From NCBI RefSeq assembly GCF_954871325.1, contig NC_088775.1, forward strand, positions 76,299,561 through 76,363,560: 64,000 nt of DNA, given 5' to 3'. The DNA is from Gordionus sp. m RMFG-2023. Lineage: Eukaryota > Nematomorpha > Gordioida > Chordodea > Parachordodidae. Each line of letters begins with the position of its first letter. Positions within the stretch are counted from its first letter, which is position 1. Made by a program: the position numbers and the translations under genes. This document shows positions 48,138 to 60,915 of the stretch, one piece after another. The notes below the pieces were generated by a model. That model was not told the origin of the DNA. It saw nothing but the letters and a program-made list of their open reading frames with translations, and searched no databases.

Positions 48138-49395
48138 CAGGGTTGCCAGGTCAAAATTTTTAAATTGCGGGAGAAATATGAAAATTGCGGGAGAAATATG
48201 AAAATTTGCTAAAAAAGGCCCGGATTTTGAATTGACTTTATCCGCCTATTATTTTTTATAATTAGTTTATGTAAATACAAATTCGGTAACTATTTTTCAA
48301 AATAAAATAACATCTTGATTTATTAAAATATATTAATTTATAAAAAAGAATGTAAACAAGATAAAATTTTATAAAAAAAACAAACGATTTTATTTTTACA
48401 ATGTAAAAAATATATTTTATGCGAATGTCCCGCAAAACACCCGCAATTCAAAATCTACCTTGTGTGTGTGTATAACATTATAGGGATAGGCGCTTAATTA
48501 TCACGTATCACGTTTAAATATATAATAAAGTAATATTGTACTCATTTCAATGATAATTATTTTATTTATTATTGTTCAATCACATTATTATAATCAGTGC
48601 AGGGGAGTGTATCTACATTCATTGCAAAACAAAAATATTCTCCATAAATAAGAAATAATACAGATGCAACTACAGTTGCGGCAATTGTAATCACTTATCT
48701 TGTAGTACAACATTCACAGAGATACTTATCATTACAATGTAGGTAGAATCTTTCCCCATAATATTTAACTGCTCCAAGATAAATTAAAACTTTTGTAGAA
48801 CAAAAATGAGCAAGTGTATCATCAATGTTTTAGAACCTGAATTCAGGAGGTTAATTCTTGACGATTTGAAAGATGGGCATACATATGCAATTCTAACAGA
48901 TGCATCTAATAAGGGAAATATTAAAATGTTTCTTTTGATCCTTCGCTATTTCAACAAAATTAAGGACGTTTCAAGAAAACTATTAAATTTTTTCCCCTCA
49001 AATAGTGAAAATTTCAAAGTCATAGCTAACCATATAATGGTAAATATAGCAGATTAGGGATTATCAATAAATTACATGTCAACTTTATGATCTGATAATG
49101 CCTCAGTGAATTTGAAAAAAACCAGAGTGTATTTACAGAATTGAGTCAGCACAATGTTGGTTGCGATATGTTCCTAATACCCGCCATCTATAGAATTTTA
49201 AAATTTTATAAACCTATAAATATTTCTTAAATAAAGATTATAAAAGCTGTCCTAACATTTTGAAAATTTTTTTCAGTAATGAATGGCAGAGGTATATTTA
49301 GATATGATTTCACATGTAGGAAATCTACTATATACTGTTAATGTGCAGTTGCAATCAGAAACAAAGATTCACAAAATTATGCTGCAGATATGTTA
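48138..49395 (+). pseudogene. hAT composite: third copy with terminal repeat and N-terminal half
   Basis: Starts with the full terminal sequence CAGGGTTGCCAGGTCAAAAT and the subterminal repeats TTGCGGGAGAAATATG. The frame 48806-49057 then covers SKCIINVLEPEFRRLILDDL and AILTDASNKGNIKMFLLILR. It has no stop for 83 codons, so it is the best-preserved N-terminal part. At about 49395 the sequence changes abruptly to the inverted C-terminal half. Confidence 0.72.
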
Positions 49396-49439
49396 TCTCT
49401 ATTTTTGATTTACAATGTAAAAAATATATTTATTTTATG

Positions 49440-50703
49440 CGAATGTATAAATAAAAAAATATAATAAAATAATGGAACTAAACGTTTACAGTCGTTATTG
49501 AGATATTTATAAAATTTCTGGCATTATTATAAATTTGTTTAACCATTAGCTCGGCCTCTAATGTTGTTAAAGCAATCCTTTTTACAGGCAGTCCTCATCA
49601 GGCTAAAAATGCGCTCGGGTGAGGCATTAGAATGAGGTAAAGAAGACGAACTAGCAATTTTTATCCAAGCATGGGGATTTATTGTTATTACGGAAAAATT
49701 CTATCCGTTTCTTCTCTGCTTTTAGACAATCTAACTTTAAGTATTCTGGCGAATCATAAAAAATAGAGAGAATTACAATCTCCTCAAACAAGACATCAAT
49801 GTCTTTCGGTATTTTTATTATATTTATTAAATTACAAAAACTATCAATTGACGGTTTCTGTTCCAAGGTCATAATATTTATACATTTGTAAATAGAGTTA
49901 TTAAATCAAATTTTGATCGTAAATATTCTAAAATTGTCTTAATAAAAATATCTGCTTCATTTAAAAATGTAATATTTAGAGTATTATTTGAACATTTAAT
50001 ATTTTTAGCAATAGCGTCATAAAATTTATTATCAATTTTTAACTGTAGAGATGAACAGAGCTGTAGCATGATTTTGTGAATCTTTATTAATAAAGAATAT
50101 TCTGATTGCAACTGAATATTAACTTCATGAAGTAGATTTCCTACATGTGAAACTAATCCCAAATATGCTTCTGTTATTTCATACTTGAAAAAATTTTTCA
50201 AAATTTTAGGACAGCTTTTAAAATCTTTATTTAAAAAGTATTTTTTTAAGGGTTTGTAAAATTTAAAAATTCTATCGATGGCATATATATCACCTGATAG
50301 GTACATATCGCAACAACTCACATCATTCCAAGTCAAACCACTTCACAAACTCTTTTAATTCATTAACTCTTTTAGTTGATGAACTAAATTCGTTAAAACA
50401 TTTCATCACAATTATTTCGACATCCACAGATAGTACATTCATTGACTTCTTGCAAGAATTATGTAGTATATGGCATATACAGCCAATTGGTATTAATTCA
50501 TTATTGTGCTGCCTCAATTCGGTAACTTTGGTTTTTGCCAAAATTTACAGAGGCATTATCAGTGCAAAAAGCTGACATGCAAATCATTGATAATTTTGAA
50601 TCAGCTATATTTACCATTATGTGCTTATCTACATCGTTGGATTTTTCACTATCCGAGGAAAAAAGTTTTAACAGTTTTATTGAAATGTTCTTATTATTGT
50701 TGA
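49440..50703 (-). pseudogene. hAT composite: C-terminal half, best-preserved minus copy
   Basis: Minus-strand frames 50541-50323, 50336-49878 and 49872-49651 follow one another nearly without break. They show PIGCICHILHNSCKKSMNVL (the C-x-x-H block of hAT), VNELKEFVKWFDLEWNDVSC, SCCDMYLSGDIYAID and EAYLGLVSHVGNLLHEVNIQ, ending with a region that gives the dimerisation block. The mirror copy at 51060-51900 is its inverted duplicate. Confidence 0.75.
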
Positions 50704-50707
50704 AATA

Positions 50708-50963
50708 GTGAAAGAGAAGAGAAGAGAAGAGAAGAGAAGAGAAGAGAAGAGAAGAAAGAAAGAAAGAAAGAACCTTCCTTCCTTCCTTCCTTCCTTCCTT
50801 CCTTCCTTCCTTCCTTCCTTCCTTCCTTCCTTCCTTCCTTCCTTCCTTCCTTCCTTCCTTCCTTCCTTCCTTCCTTCCTTCCTTCCTTCCTTCCTTCCTT
50901 CCTTCCTTCCTTCCTTCCTTCCTTCCTTCCTTCCTTCCTTCCTTCCTTCCTTCCTTCCTTCCA

Positions 50964-51007
<44 letters not shown>

Positions 51008-51056
51008 GAGAAGAGAAGAGAAGAGAAGAGAAGAGAAGAGAAGAGAAGAGAAGAAT
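50708..51056. repeat. Compound microsatellite that switches strand, at the palindrome axis
   Basis: Plus strand in order: a purine tract of (GAGAA)n then (GAAA)n to 50774; about 47 units of CCTT (50775-50962); a purine tract of (AAAG)n; then (AGAGA)n to 51054. Purine, pyrimidine, purine on one strand allows hairpin or triplex pairing. The long Lys-Glu-Gly-Arg and Leu-Pro-Ser-Phe frames across it come from the repeat and are not genes. Confidence 0.95.
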
Positions 51057-51059
51057 CAA

Positions 51060-51900
51060 GGGAAATGTTTAATGGTGTGAGTTGTTGCGATATGTACCTA
51101 TCAGGTGGTTATCAATAATACCTGCCATCGATATAATTTTAAAATTTTACAAACCCTTAAAAATATACTTCTTAAATAAACATTTTAAAAGCTGTCCTAA
51201 AATTTTAAAAAAATTTTTCAAGTATGAAATGGCAGAAGCATATTTGGGATTAGTTTCACATGTAGGAAATTTATGCAGTTAATATTCAGTTGCAATCAGA
51301 ATATTCTTTATTAATAAAGATTCACATAATCATGCTACAGCTCTTTTCATCTCTACAGTTAAAAATTTATTATAAATTTTATGGCGCTATTGCTTAAAAT
51401 ATTAAATGTTCAAATAATACTCTAATTAATATAAATGAAGCAGATATTTTTATTAAGACAATTTTAGAATATTTAAAAATTTGATTTTAATAACTCTATT
51501 TACAAATGTATAAATATGACCTTGGAACAGAAACCGTCAATTGATGGTTTTTGTAATTTAATGAATATATTAAAAATACCGAAAGAAATTGATGTCTTGT
51601 TTGAGGAGATTGTGATTCTCTCTATTTTTTATGATTCGCCAGAATACTTAAAGTTATGCTTGGAAAAAAATTGCGAGTATGTCTTCTCCTTAGCTCATTC
51701 TAATGCCTCATCCGAGCGTTTTTTTAGCCTGATGAGGACTGTCTGGAAAACGGATTGCTTTAACAACATTAGAGGCCGAGCTAATGGTTAAAAAAATTTA
51801 TAATATGTCATGCCAGGAATTTTATAAATATCTCAATAACGACGGTAAACGTTTAGTTCCATTATTTAAATCTCAAATAAAATATAATTAACATTATATT
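51060..51900 (+). pseudogene. hAT composite: C-terminal half, inverted duplicate
   Basis: Mirror image of 49440-50336. The clearest frame, 51516-51791, reads MTLEQKPSIDGFCNLMNILK ... ending CEYVFSLAHSNASSERFFSL, the S-N-A-S-S-E-R-F-F-S dimerisation motif of hAT. It is interrupted earlier by stops. It starts right after the microsatellite, which replaced about 360 bp present in the left arm. Confidence 0.75.
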
Positions 51901-51949
51901 TAATTTTCCATAATTTTTAATTTATAAATTGGCATAAAATAAATATATT

Positions 51950-53491
51950 TTTTACATTGTAAATCAAAAATAGAGAGCATTACAATATCCTCAAACAAGA
52001 CATCAATGTCTATCGGTATTTTTAAAATATTTGAACATTTTAAGTTTTAGTAATGGCGCCATAAAATTTATTGTCAATTTTTAACTGTAAAGATTAACAC
52101 ATCTGCCATAATTTGGTGAGTCTTTGGTAAGATTCTTCTGATTGCAACTGCACATTAACAGTATGTAGTAGATTTCCTACATGTGAAATCATTCCTAAAT
52201 ATACCTCTGTTATTCATTACTGAAAAAAATTTTCAAAATGTCAGGACAGCTTTTATAATCTTTATTTAAGAAATACTTAAAGGTTTATAAAATTTTAAAA
52301 TTCTACGATGGCGGGTATTAGGAACATATCGCAACCAACATTGTGCTGACTCAATTCTGTAAATACGATCTGTTTTTACAAAATTCACTGAGGCATTATC
52401 AGATCAGAAAACTGACATGCAATTTATTAATAATCTCGAATCTGCTATATTTACCATTATATGGTTAGCTATGTCTTTGGATTTTTCACTATTTGAGGGG
52501 AAAAATTTTAATAGTTTTATTGAAACGACCTTAATTTTGTTGAAATAGCGGAGGATGGAAATATTTTAATATTTCCCTTATTAGATGCATCTGTTAGAAT
52601 TGCATATGTATGCCCATCTTAAATCGTCAAGAATTGACCTCCTATTTAGGTCCTAAAACATTGATGATAGCCTTGCTCATTTTTGTTCTACAAATATAGT
52701 TTTCATTTATATTAGAGTTGTTAAATATTATGAAAAAAAGATTCTACCAACATTGTGATGATAAGTATCTCTGTGAAGGTTGTACTACAAGATACAGTGT
52801 TGTGATGATTTAATGAAACATATCGACGATTAAATTAAAACCCATCCATATAAAATTATAATCTTTGCAAAAATAATTAAAATATAGACAAAGCATTATT
52901 GAAATTTCTTTTATTTATTCCTTTTGTTATTTTAATTATTTTTGCAAAGATTATAATTTTATATGGATGGGTTTTAATTTAATCGTCAATATGTTTCATT
53001 AAATCATCACAACACTGTAAGTGATTACAATTGCCGCAACTGTAGTTGCATCTGTATTATTTCTTATTTTTGGAGTACCTTATTATGTATTTAAACGTGA
53101 TAAGTGATAATTAAGCGCCTATCCCTATAATGTTATACACACACACACGGTAGATTTCGAATTGCGGTAGTTTTGCGGGACATTCACAAATAATATATTT
53201 TTAATTGTAAAATTAAAATCGTTTTTTTTATAAAATTGTATCTTGTTTACATTCTTTTATATTTAAAAAAGATCGTTGGTTTTTTTTATAAATTAATATA
53301 TTTTAATAAATCATTTTGAAAAATAGTTACCGACTTTGTATTTATATAAACTAATTATAAAAAATATTTGGCGGATAGGCCCGCAAAAAATTTTTTTTAG
53401 CAATTTTTATATTTCTACCGCAGTTTTCTTATTTCTCCCGCATAATACCAAATTTCTCCCGCAATTTAAAAATTTTGACCTGGCAACCCTG
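51950..53491 (-). pseudogene. hAT composite: N-terminal half and right terminal repeat
   Basis: Reverse-complement counterpart of 48138-49395, with subterminal TTTCTCCCGCA repeats and end TGACCTGGCAACCCTG. It carries a Tc1-like MITE (52795-53017) that the left arm lacks. The transposase frame is broken by several stops. Confidence 0.72.
52795..53017. mobile_element. Palindromic Tc1-like MITE, TA target, empty site in window
   Basis: 223 bp. The arms CAGTGTTGTGATGATTTAAT and its reverse complement pair over about 87 bp around a loop of about 45 bp. It is flanked by TA (52793-52794 and 53018-53019). The unoccupied site CTTGTAGTACAAC preceded by AATCACTTAT is seen at about 46650 and 48690. Removing the element and one TA restores that sequence exactly. 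Confidence 0.93.
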
Positions 53492-54479
53492 CTCATGAAT
53501 TGGCTAAAAAACTTTGTATTAGAGATGTTAAAAGATCCGAGTTACAACTTACCGCCTATGACGGAAATTTAATTAAGATCATCGGTATTATGCAAGTTAA
53601 AGTGACTTATGTAGGTATCTCAAAATATTTACAAGCGGTAGTCGTTGAGTCAAGAAAAAATGCCTTGTTGGGACGTACATGGATTAACTCCTTCAAAAAT
53701 ATTTTAAATAAAATTATAACAAATATTGACCCAAATTACGAAGATGAAATTAAAAAATTGATTGAAGAGTACGAATCCAAATTGACTAACGGACCAATCA
53801 ACAAAGCAAACGTTAAACTACATTTAAGAAGAGATACTCAACCTAAAATTATACCACCTATGCGTATATTTTATTCAAAAATTGATCTTGTGAGCAAAAA
53901 ACTTAAAAAATGGATACTTGAGGAAATTATTGAGCCGGTGGATGATGTTCGGTGGGCAAGTCCTATTACCGCCGTCTACAAAGATGATAGAGCATTAGGC
54001 TTTGCGCTGATTTTAAGGACATCGTAAACCCAGCTCTAGAAGATTTCAGATACCCTCTTCCACGAAATAACGATCTAATAGCTAAACTTTCAGAAGTAAA
54101 GAAATTTACGAAGATCGATAAAAATGCTTTCTTACAGGTCCCGATTGATAAAGGTTGCAGAAATATTTTAACTATATCTACGCACAAAGGATATTACCGA
54201 TTTACTAGACTTCCTTTTGGGCTAAAGACCTCATCTGCAATTTTCCAACAGATCATATACCAAATCTTCGGTGACATGAAAGATGTCATATTTTATATTG
54301 ATGATTTACATATAACCGGAAAAAACGATGAAGCTCACCTAAATAACATAAAAAAAGTGTTTGATAGAATATCATCGTTTGGGCTAATATCTAACTTCAA
54401 CAAAAGTATGTTCTTTAAAAATAAAGTGAGGTTCCTGGGTCATGATATTGTCGCCAAGGGGATTCATGCTAATCACGAC

Positions 54480-54948
54480 TGTTATATTTATGTGTATTCC
54501 ATTTTTTTATTTACGCTATAATTTGAATAAGAATTATTTTATTATATAATTAGTGGGTTTTTGAATATTGTTAATCGAGTATCGATGATTGTAAATTAAT
54601 ATTTAGAGATATTTGAATATTTAGTTTTTGTGAAGAGATTATTATTGTTGAACTTTAATGTACTTGGAATTTTTTTTGCATATTAAAAAAATGTATATAA
54701 ATAGACATAAAACTTTAAAATAAATAAGTTTTTTGTTTTGTGTTTCAGTGTTATTTGTTGAAATACGGAATAGTAACAGTGTGATAAATCGTTCTAGTGA
54801 AAAAAAGTCGCAAGAATTATTATTAAATTAATTAATTATATTAATCTTTTTCTTATTATTTATTCCAGGTTTCATTTTGATTTTATTAAAAGTCTCTCCC
54901 TTAAAGCCTTGGACAAATATATAACAATTAAAATACGGAATTGTAACA
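54480..54948 (+). mobile_element. Solo LTR of family C inside gypsy A pol
   Basis: 469 bp from TGTTATATTTATG to AATTGTAACA, flanked by ACGAC on both sides (54475-54479 and 54949-54953). It matches the LTRs of element C at 56757-57229 and 60916-61371. The same ACGAC site in gypsy B (61372-61376, minus) carries a C LTR too, so this insertion predates the split of A and B. Confidence 0.92.
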
Positions 54949-56756
54949 ACGACAAAATTAAAGCAATAATTAAAATGCCAGAACCAAAATTAGCTGCTGA
55001 ATTATCAACATATCTGGGAATGGCTGGCTACTAGAGAAAATTTTTGAACAATTTTGCAGAAATAGCTGATCCTCTATATAAAATCGTCAATAAAGATAAA
55101 TGGGCTTGGAACTTAGAACACTCTAGAAGTTTTAACGATCTAAAAAAGTTGATTAGTCTTCCTCCTGCCTTGACTTATTTTAACCCTGAATTACCTATAG
55201 GAATTGCCACTGACACATCTAAATGTGGTTTAGGAGCTGTATTATAATACTGAAAAAGACGGCAAAGAAAAACCAATAGCTTTCGCTTCGAGAACCTTAT
55301 TAAAATCCGAAATGAACTATACCAATATTGAGCGTGAGGCTCTCGCTATTATGTTCGCTATAAAGAGGTTCCAGGAATACTTAATCGGCACAAAATTTAC
55401 AATTATTACGGACCATAAACCTCTTGTTCAAATCTTTACCAAGGGTCTTAAGGACAATAGTACTATGTCCTTAAGGCTCCAGAAATTGAATATAACATTA
55501 GGAGGATATGATTTTAATATAAAGTATAAAGCCGGTAAATATAATGTTGTTCCTGATTGTCTCTAGAGATTGCCACAAGAATGTCACGATGAAGTTGTTG
55601 AAAATATCACAATTATAAATGACTTTGGGGATTTACCTATCAATTTTAATCCAATACGTAATAAAACTTTCAAAGATATTGAGTTAAAACAAGTCATAAA
55701 TGATATTAAGAACAACGTGCCTATAAAGAATAATATCTATAAAAATAATGAATTGGAATTAAGTATAATTAAGGATTGTCTTTACAAAAGCAACAAAATC
55801 ATAATTCCGTCTTCTATGAGAAAAAATGTAGTACAGTCATTACATGAAGGTCATTTGGGAGGAGGAAGAATCAAATCCTTAGCCAAAGATTATATGTGGT
55901 GGTCTGGTATAAATAATGACATAGACATGGAAGTGAAAAGTTGTGACGATTGTAACATATATCATGACAATCCTAAAAAGATACAAAAACCATGGGTTTC
56001 GGCAACCAAACCATTTGAAAAAATACACATAGATTATGCGGGTCCGTTTTTCACAATAAATTGGTTGATAATAGTCGATGCCTATAGCAAATTTCCAATT
56101 ACGACCGATATTACTTTAAAAGAAATTTTCAAAACTATTTCGCTATAGGGAATACTGAAACTATAGTTACTGATAACGGCACTAACTTCACAAGTAATGA
56201 TTTTGAAAAATTTTACAATGATTATGGTATCAAACATGTGCTCACATCCGCATATCACCAGCAATCCAATGGCCAGGTAGAACACATGGTGAGAACGTTC
56301 AAAACACATATGAAAAGGAATATCAAAATTGACTTAGACATTGCACTTGACAAATTTTTATTTAATTATAGAAACACGCGTAATGACACTACAGGAGTTA
56401 CTCCTTCTAAGAGAATGTTCAATCGCGATTAGAGTTAAATGGGATTTATTAAAACCGTTGGAAGAAAACGAGAACAAAATCAACGTTACTTTACCAAAAT
56501 ATAGAACCTTTAACGTAGGAGATTTTGTTTGGTACAAAGTACAAGGTGATGACAAATAGTGTAAAGACATGGTCACACACAAAGAAAGTGACATGATATT
56601 CCAAATTAAGACAGATAAAGGTATTTTGAGAAGACACTTAGATCAATTAAGAATGAGAAATTGTTTTAACACACTTATTAATTATGAATCTAATTCTAAG
56701 GATTCTTTTAAGGAGGGAAGTGTGGACAGAAATATAAAAACTACTAATAAAAATAA

Positions 56757-57229
56757 TGTTTTTACAATACCGTATTTTAATTGTAATATATTTGTCGAAG
56801 GCTTTAAGGGAGAGACTTTTAATAAAATTAAAATGAAACTGGAATAAGAAAAAGATTAATATAATTAATTAATTTAATAATAATTCTTACGACTTTTTTT
56901 CACTAGAACGATTTATCACACTGTTACTATTCCATATTTTAACAAATAACACTGAAACTTTAATAAATCACAAAACAAAAATCTTATTTATTTAAAAATT
57001 TTATGTCTATTTATATACATTTTTTTAATATGCAAAAAAAATTCAAAGTACATTAAAGTTCATCAAATAATAATCTCTTCCCAAAAACTAAATATTCAAA
57101 TATCTCTAAATATTAATTTACAATCGTCGATACTCGATTAACAATATTCAAAAACCAATATATAATAAAATAATTCTTATTCAAATTATCGCGTAATTAT
57201 AGAAAAATGGAATACATAAAAATATAACA
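56757..57229 (-). repeat. 3' LTR of element C
   Basis: On the minus strand it begins TGTTATATTTTTATG and ends near TACGGTATTGTAAAAACA. It matches 54480-54948 and 60916-61371 over its length. It abuts the presumed 3' LTR start of gypsy A (56721-56756). Confidence 0.85.
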
Positions 57230-60200
57230 TCTCCCCCATTGAAAATTAACTTTCTACCGCGTTTTTCGTCTGCTCCTCATTTTCCCACACTGGTAACGTT
57301 GCGTTGTTATCTGACGTCTCCACTGCAATGGGACAAAATCTTAACTTGTGCATCCCTCCACAAGACCAACATTCTAAACGGCTTTTCCTTACCCACTATG
57401 GTTCAGTCCTACGTTCAAATCGTTGCCTCCTGGGTACCTCCTGCAGTAATTCTCCATATCGTTGTTGGGCCTCTGTTCTTGCAGCCTCAATCCATTTGTT
57501 TGACTCTAACGATCCATCCATCTCTCTAATTTCAATCTTTATGATCTTATTTCCTATTCGGAAGTATGAAGCCATCTACAAAAAAATTACTATATAAATA
57601 TATACATATGCCTCAATCTTCTAATGATCTATAATCCATTGTATTCTATCAACATGATAATTCTCGTAACCGTTTTATTCCTTTATAAATTATGATTCTC
57701 ATAATTAGGTCTAATCATCAATTTATTCCTTTATAAATAATGATTCTCCTAATTATGTCTATCCATCTTCAAATTCATTTTATCAGAAAATATGAATCTC
57801 ATAATTTTCTTAATGCCAACGGAATCACTAAACAATATCCTCTCATGATACAATTGTCTTCCATGTTTAATTCATTCTCAACCTTTTTGAATGCTTTATC
57901 ATCATTTTTCCATTCTATGTCTTCTTTCAAACATACTTTAATTCTTATTAATTCATCTTGTTTAGATACGTTATCTACTAGTTCTAAAGTTATCGGTTTC
58001 TCTCTAGTATCTACTTTCAAAGATCTATAATCATATTATTTACTTCCTCTTCTGCAAAAAATCTTTCTAAACTATTAATTTTGGATTCACTTTCTTCCTC
58101 TTCTGTTTCTTTTTTGAACAATCTTGATAAAATATGTGGTAAACAATTTAATTTACCTAATCTGTATCTTATTTCAAAATCAAAATTACCTACCAATAAC
58201 AACCATTTTTGCAGCCTGGGCGATAACATTAACTCCTTATTTTCTTTCTTAAATAAATAAACTAACGGTTTGTGCGTATATAATCCAAACTTTCTTTCAA
58301 TCAGATATTTTTTGCACTTCGCTAGCCCGAATTTCACAGCCAGAGCCCTTCTCGATCGTGGAGTAGTTTTTCTAAGTGCTACTAAATCGTCTCGATAAAA
58401 ATAAAATCGGGTTCTCAACATTATCGGTCATCTGTAGTAAAGCTCCTCCTATACCTTCATTAGATGCATTAACTGCTAGTATAATATCTAAATTCTTATT
58501 AAAACAATTTAAAATAGGTTTCTCTACCATCTTTATTTTTAATTTTTCAAAACTTTCCTCCTGTGCTTCTCCCCATTCAAACCTTTTATTTTTCTTTAAT
58601 AAATCATACAAAGGTGTGTCAATTTCTGCAAAATTTTGAACAAACCGATGACAATAATTCGTAGCTCCTAAAAACGCCTGTACTTCAGTTTTATTATTTG
58701 ATGCTCTCATGTTCATTATCTTATCTATATTCTTTGCAATTGGAGTAATTTCATTTCCCTTTATAATATGTCCTAAATACCTTATTTCTCTTACCCCCAA
58801 AACACTCTTATTCATATTAGCTCTTAAACCATTTTCTAATATTATATCTAACAATTTAACTAATCTAGTATTGGGTTTTTCTTCTGTCCTGCCAGATATC
58901 AAAACATCGTCTAAATAATACATTATTCCCTTTATTCCTTGAAATAACGCCGCCATAGTTCTTTGAAATATTGGAGCCGATACTTTCAAAACAAATGCAA
59001 TCGGCAGAATGCAAACAAACCTCTATGCGTTGTATTCGTTAATATCTTACTTGTCTTCTCACTCGCCTTAATTTGCAAGTAAGCTTTAGAAAAATCTATT
59101 TTCGAAAAAATTGTTGCTCCTCTTAAATTAGCCAGTAATTGTTCTACTCTAGATAATGAATATTTTTCATTTATTAACCAACCGATATTCTATAGTCTAT
59201 ACATAGTCTTAAACTGTTATCCGGTTTTCTTAGGGATCTAAAAGTGTTGCCCAAACACTATGCACTATTGATCTTATTATTACTTCTTTTAGCCATTTGT
59301 CTAATTCTTTATCTATCTCTTCTATCCACGAAAACGGTAATCTTCTTACACCGCAAAATTTAGGTCGATAATTTTCTTCTAATCGAATTCAAAATCTTTA
59401 AGAGTACCTAATTCTTCTTTAAAGATTACCTTATACCTATTCAATATAATCTTTATTTCTTTGTTAAAATTATCCTCAACAACATTCAGTTCTACCATAT
59501 TATTAATTCCTTGTTGTTTGACTTCGACTGAATTTACCTCTATTGTCCTTATATCTCCTGTTTCCTTATTTTCTTCTAAGTTGCTTCTATATCTAATTAA
59601 AAATTCTGGTGTTCGATTTTTGAATTCATCGAGAACTACATCCTGTTTGACACTTAAACAAGGTAACTCAGTCTTCTCCTTATCCACACTTCTTATTATC
59701 TCTTTAGTTATTTTGTTGTTCTCACGGACATTTTCAAACAAAGACCACCAATTATAATCAAGACCTATCTTCTTAATGTCATTCAACCTAAAATAAGCTT
59801 CATTTTTAGTGTCCTAATCCATAACTTTATTTCCTTATTTATATCTAACAATTTTATCACATAAAATCCTAGAAATTTAAACATACTACCGTCTGTCTAA
59901 CTTTTATTCTCTTTGCAATGAATCTTTCTTTTGAAAAATATTTATTAAATTCTTTTACACTCATTAAACTAATCTCGGCTCCTGTATCCAATAAAAAGCT
60001 AATTTTAATTTCACCTATCTTTATTAATCCTAGGGCATTTATTTTTCCTTATTATTTTTTCTAAATCAATTTTACGTACGTTTTCTATTTCAACTTTTTT
60101 CTTTATACCAATATTATCATCAACATTATATTTATTCATACCTTTTAAATCATTAACATTATTATCATTTATTCCTAAATTATAACTAAAATTATAAAAA

Positions 60201-60915
60201 TCAAATATACTATTAATATTATAATTTATAACATCATTCTCATCCTTATATAGTCATATATTACATGCTTCTTGAGCATGTCCTCTTAGACCGCATTTTA
60301 AACATACTAAATTATTGTCCACGAAACTTTTACAATGGTCACTATGTGGCCTTTACGTCCACATCTCACGCAATTCAGATGTTCGGATAATTAACATTGC
60401 CTCGAAATGTGTTCATATCTTCCACAACTGTAACACTTAATTGACAACATTAGATAAATGACTTATCTTATTTTCATTTTTTATAACATCCTTAATCTTT
60501 TCTAACTCTTCATTTTCTAATCTTATAAACGATGTATTTCTTCCCACTATTAATCCTAACGTAAAACTTAAAATTAGCAACAAAAATATAATTATACTTA
60601 TATTTTCAAGTATTAAACTTAAAAAATTTATTCGTGTAATAAACATTATAACGTACTCAATAACTACTTAATTAAAATAATCTTGACTAATCTTAAAAAA
60701 TTAAATATATATAAAAATATGAATAAATCAAATAATATGATAAGAAATTTATATAACATAAAAAAAAATTTCCTTTTTAAATGAAATATATATAAAAATT
60801 TATATATAAATATATTATTTATTTTTTTTACCTTAGTTTTAAATTTTTATGGAAAAGTATAAATTATACTGACCTTCGATCTTCTAAAGCCTGGATATAA
60901 TCAATACGACACCAC

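Larger units (their letters stand above)
42550..53491. mobile_element. 10.9 kb hAT composite inserted in gypsy A
   Basis: The outer ends are CAGGGTTGCCA (42550) and TGGCAACCCTG (53481-53491). Flanks TTCATGAA (42542-42549) and CTCATGAA (53492-53499) are an 8 bp duplication with one change, and gypsy B has the single intact site CTCATGAATTGGC (62190-62203, minus). Inside are repeated pieces of one hAT family in alternating orientation: N-terminal pieces plus at 42841-43130, 46550-47400 and 48590-49390; C-terminal pieces minus at 47412-47560 and 49440-50703; C-terminal plus at 51060-51900; N-terminal minus at 51950-53491. Internal copies of the end sequence at 43645 and 48138 show hAT inside hAT. 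Confidence 0.85.
36386..56756 (+). mobile_element. Ty3/gypsy copy A, interrupted by three insertions
   Basis: Broken fossil. Parts, left to right: Gag (from 36403, MDTKYYTPFNLPKLIGPLTE), a basic Asn/Arg-rich Gag tail (about 41850-42410), protease (about 42460-42549, resuming at 53500), reverse transcriptase (about 53800-54479), RNase H (about 55040-55570), integrase with its zinc-binding and catalytic regions (about 55830-56430), and a purine tract AAGGAGGGAAG before a TG at 56721 that may start its 3' LTR. Insertions: a hAT at 36924-41849, a hAT composite at 42550-53491 and a solo LTR at 54480-54948. No 5' LTR is visible; MITE A abuts the gag region. Gypsy B at the right edge is its closest relative. 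Confidence 0.85.

Noticed and set aside
50677-51118. Long frames of repeated Lys-Glu-Gly-Arg, Leu-Pro-Ser-Phe and Phe-Leu-Ser
   Set aside because: All are translations of the CCTT/GAAA/GAGAA microsatellite in different frames; no conserved domain or start context.
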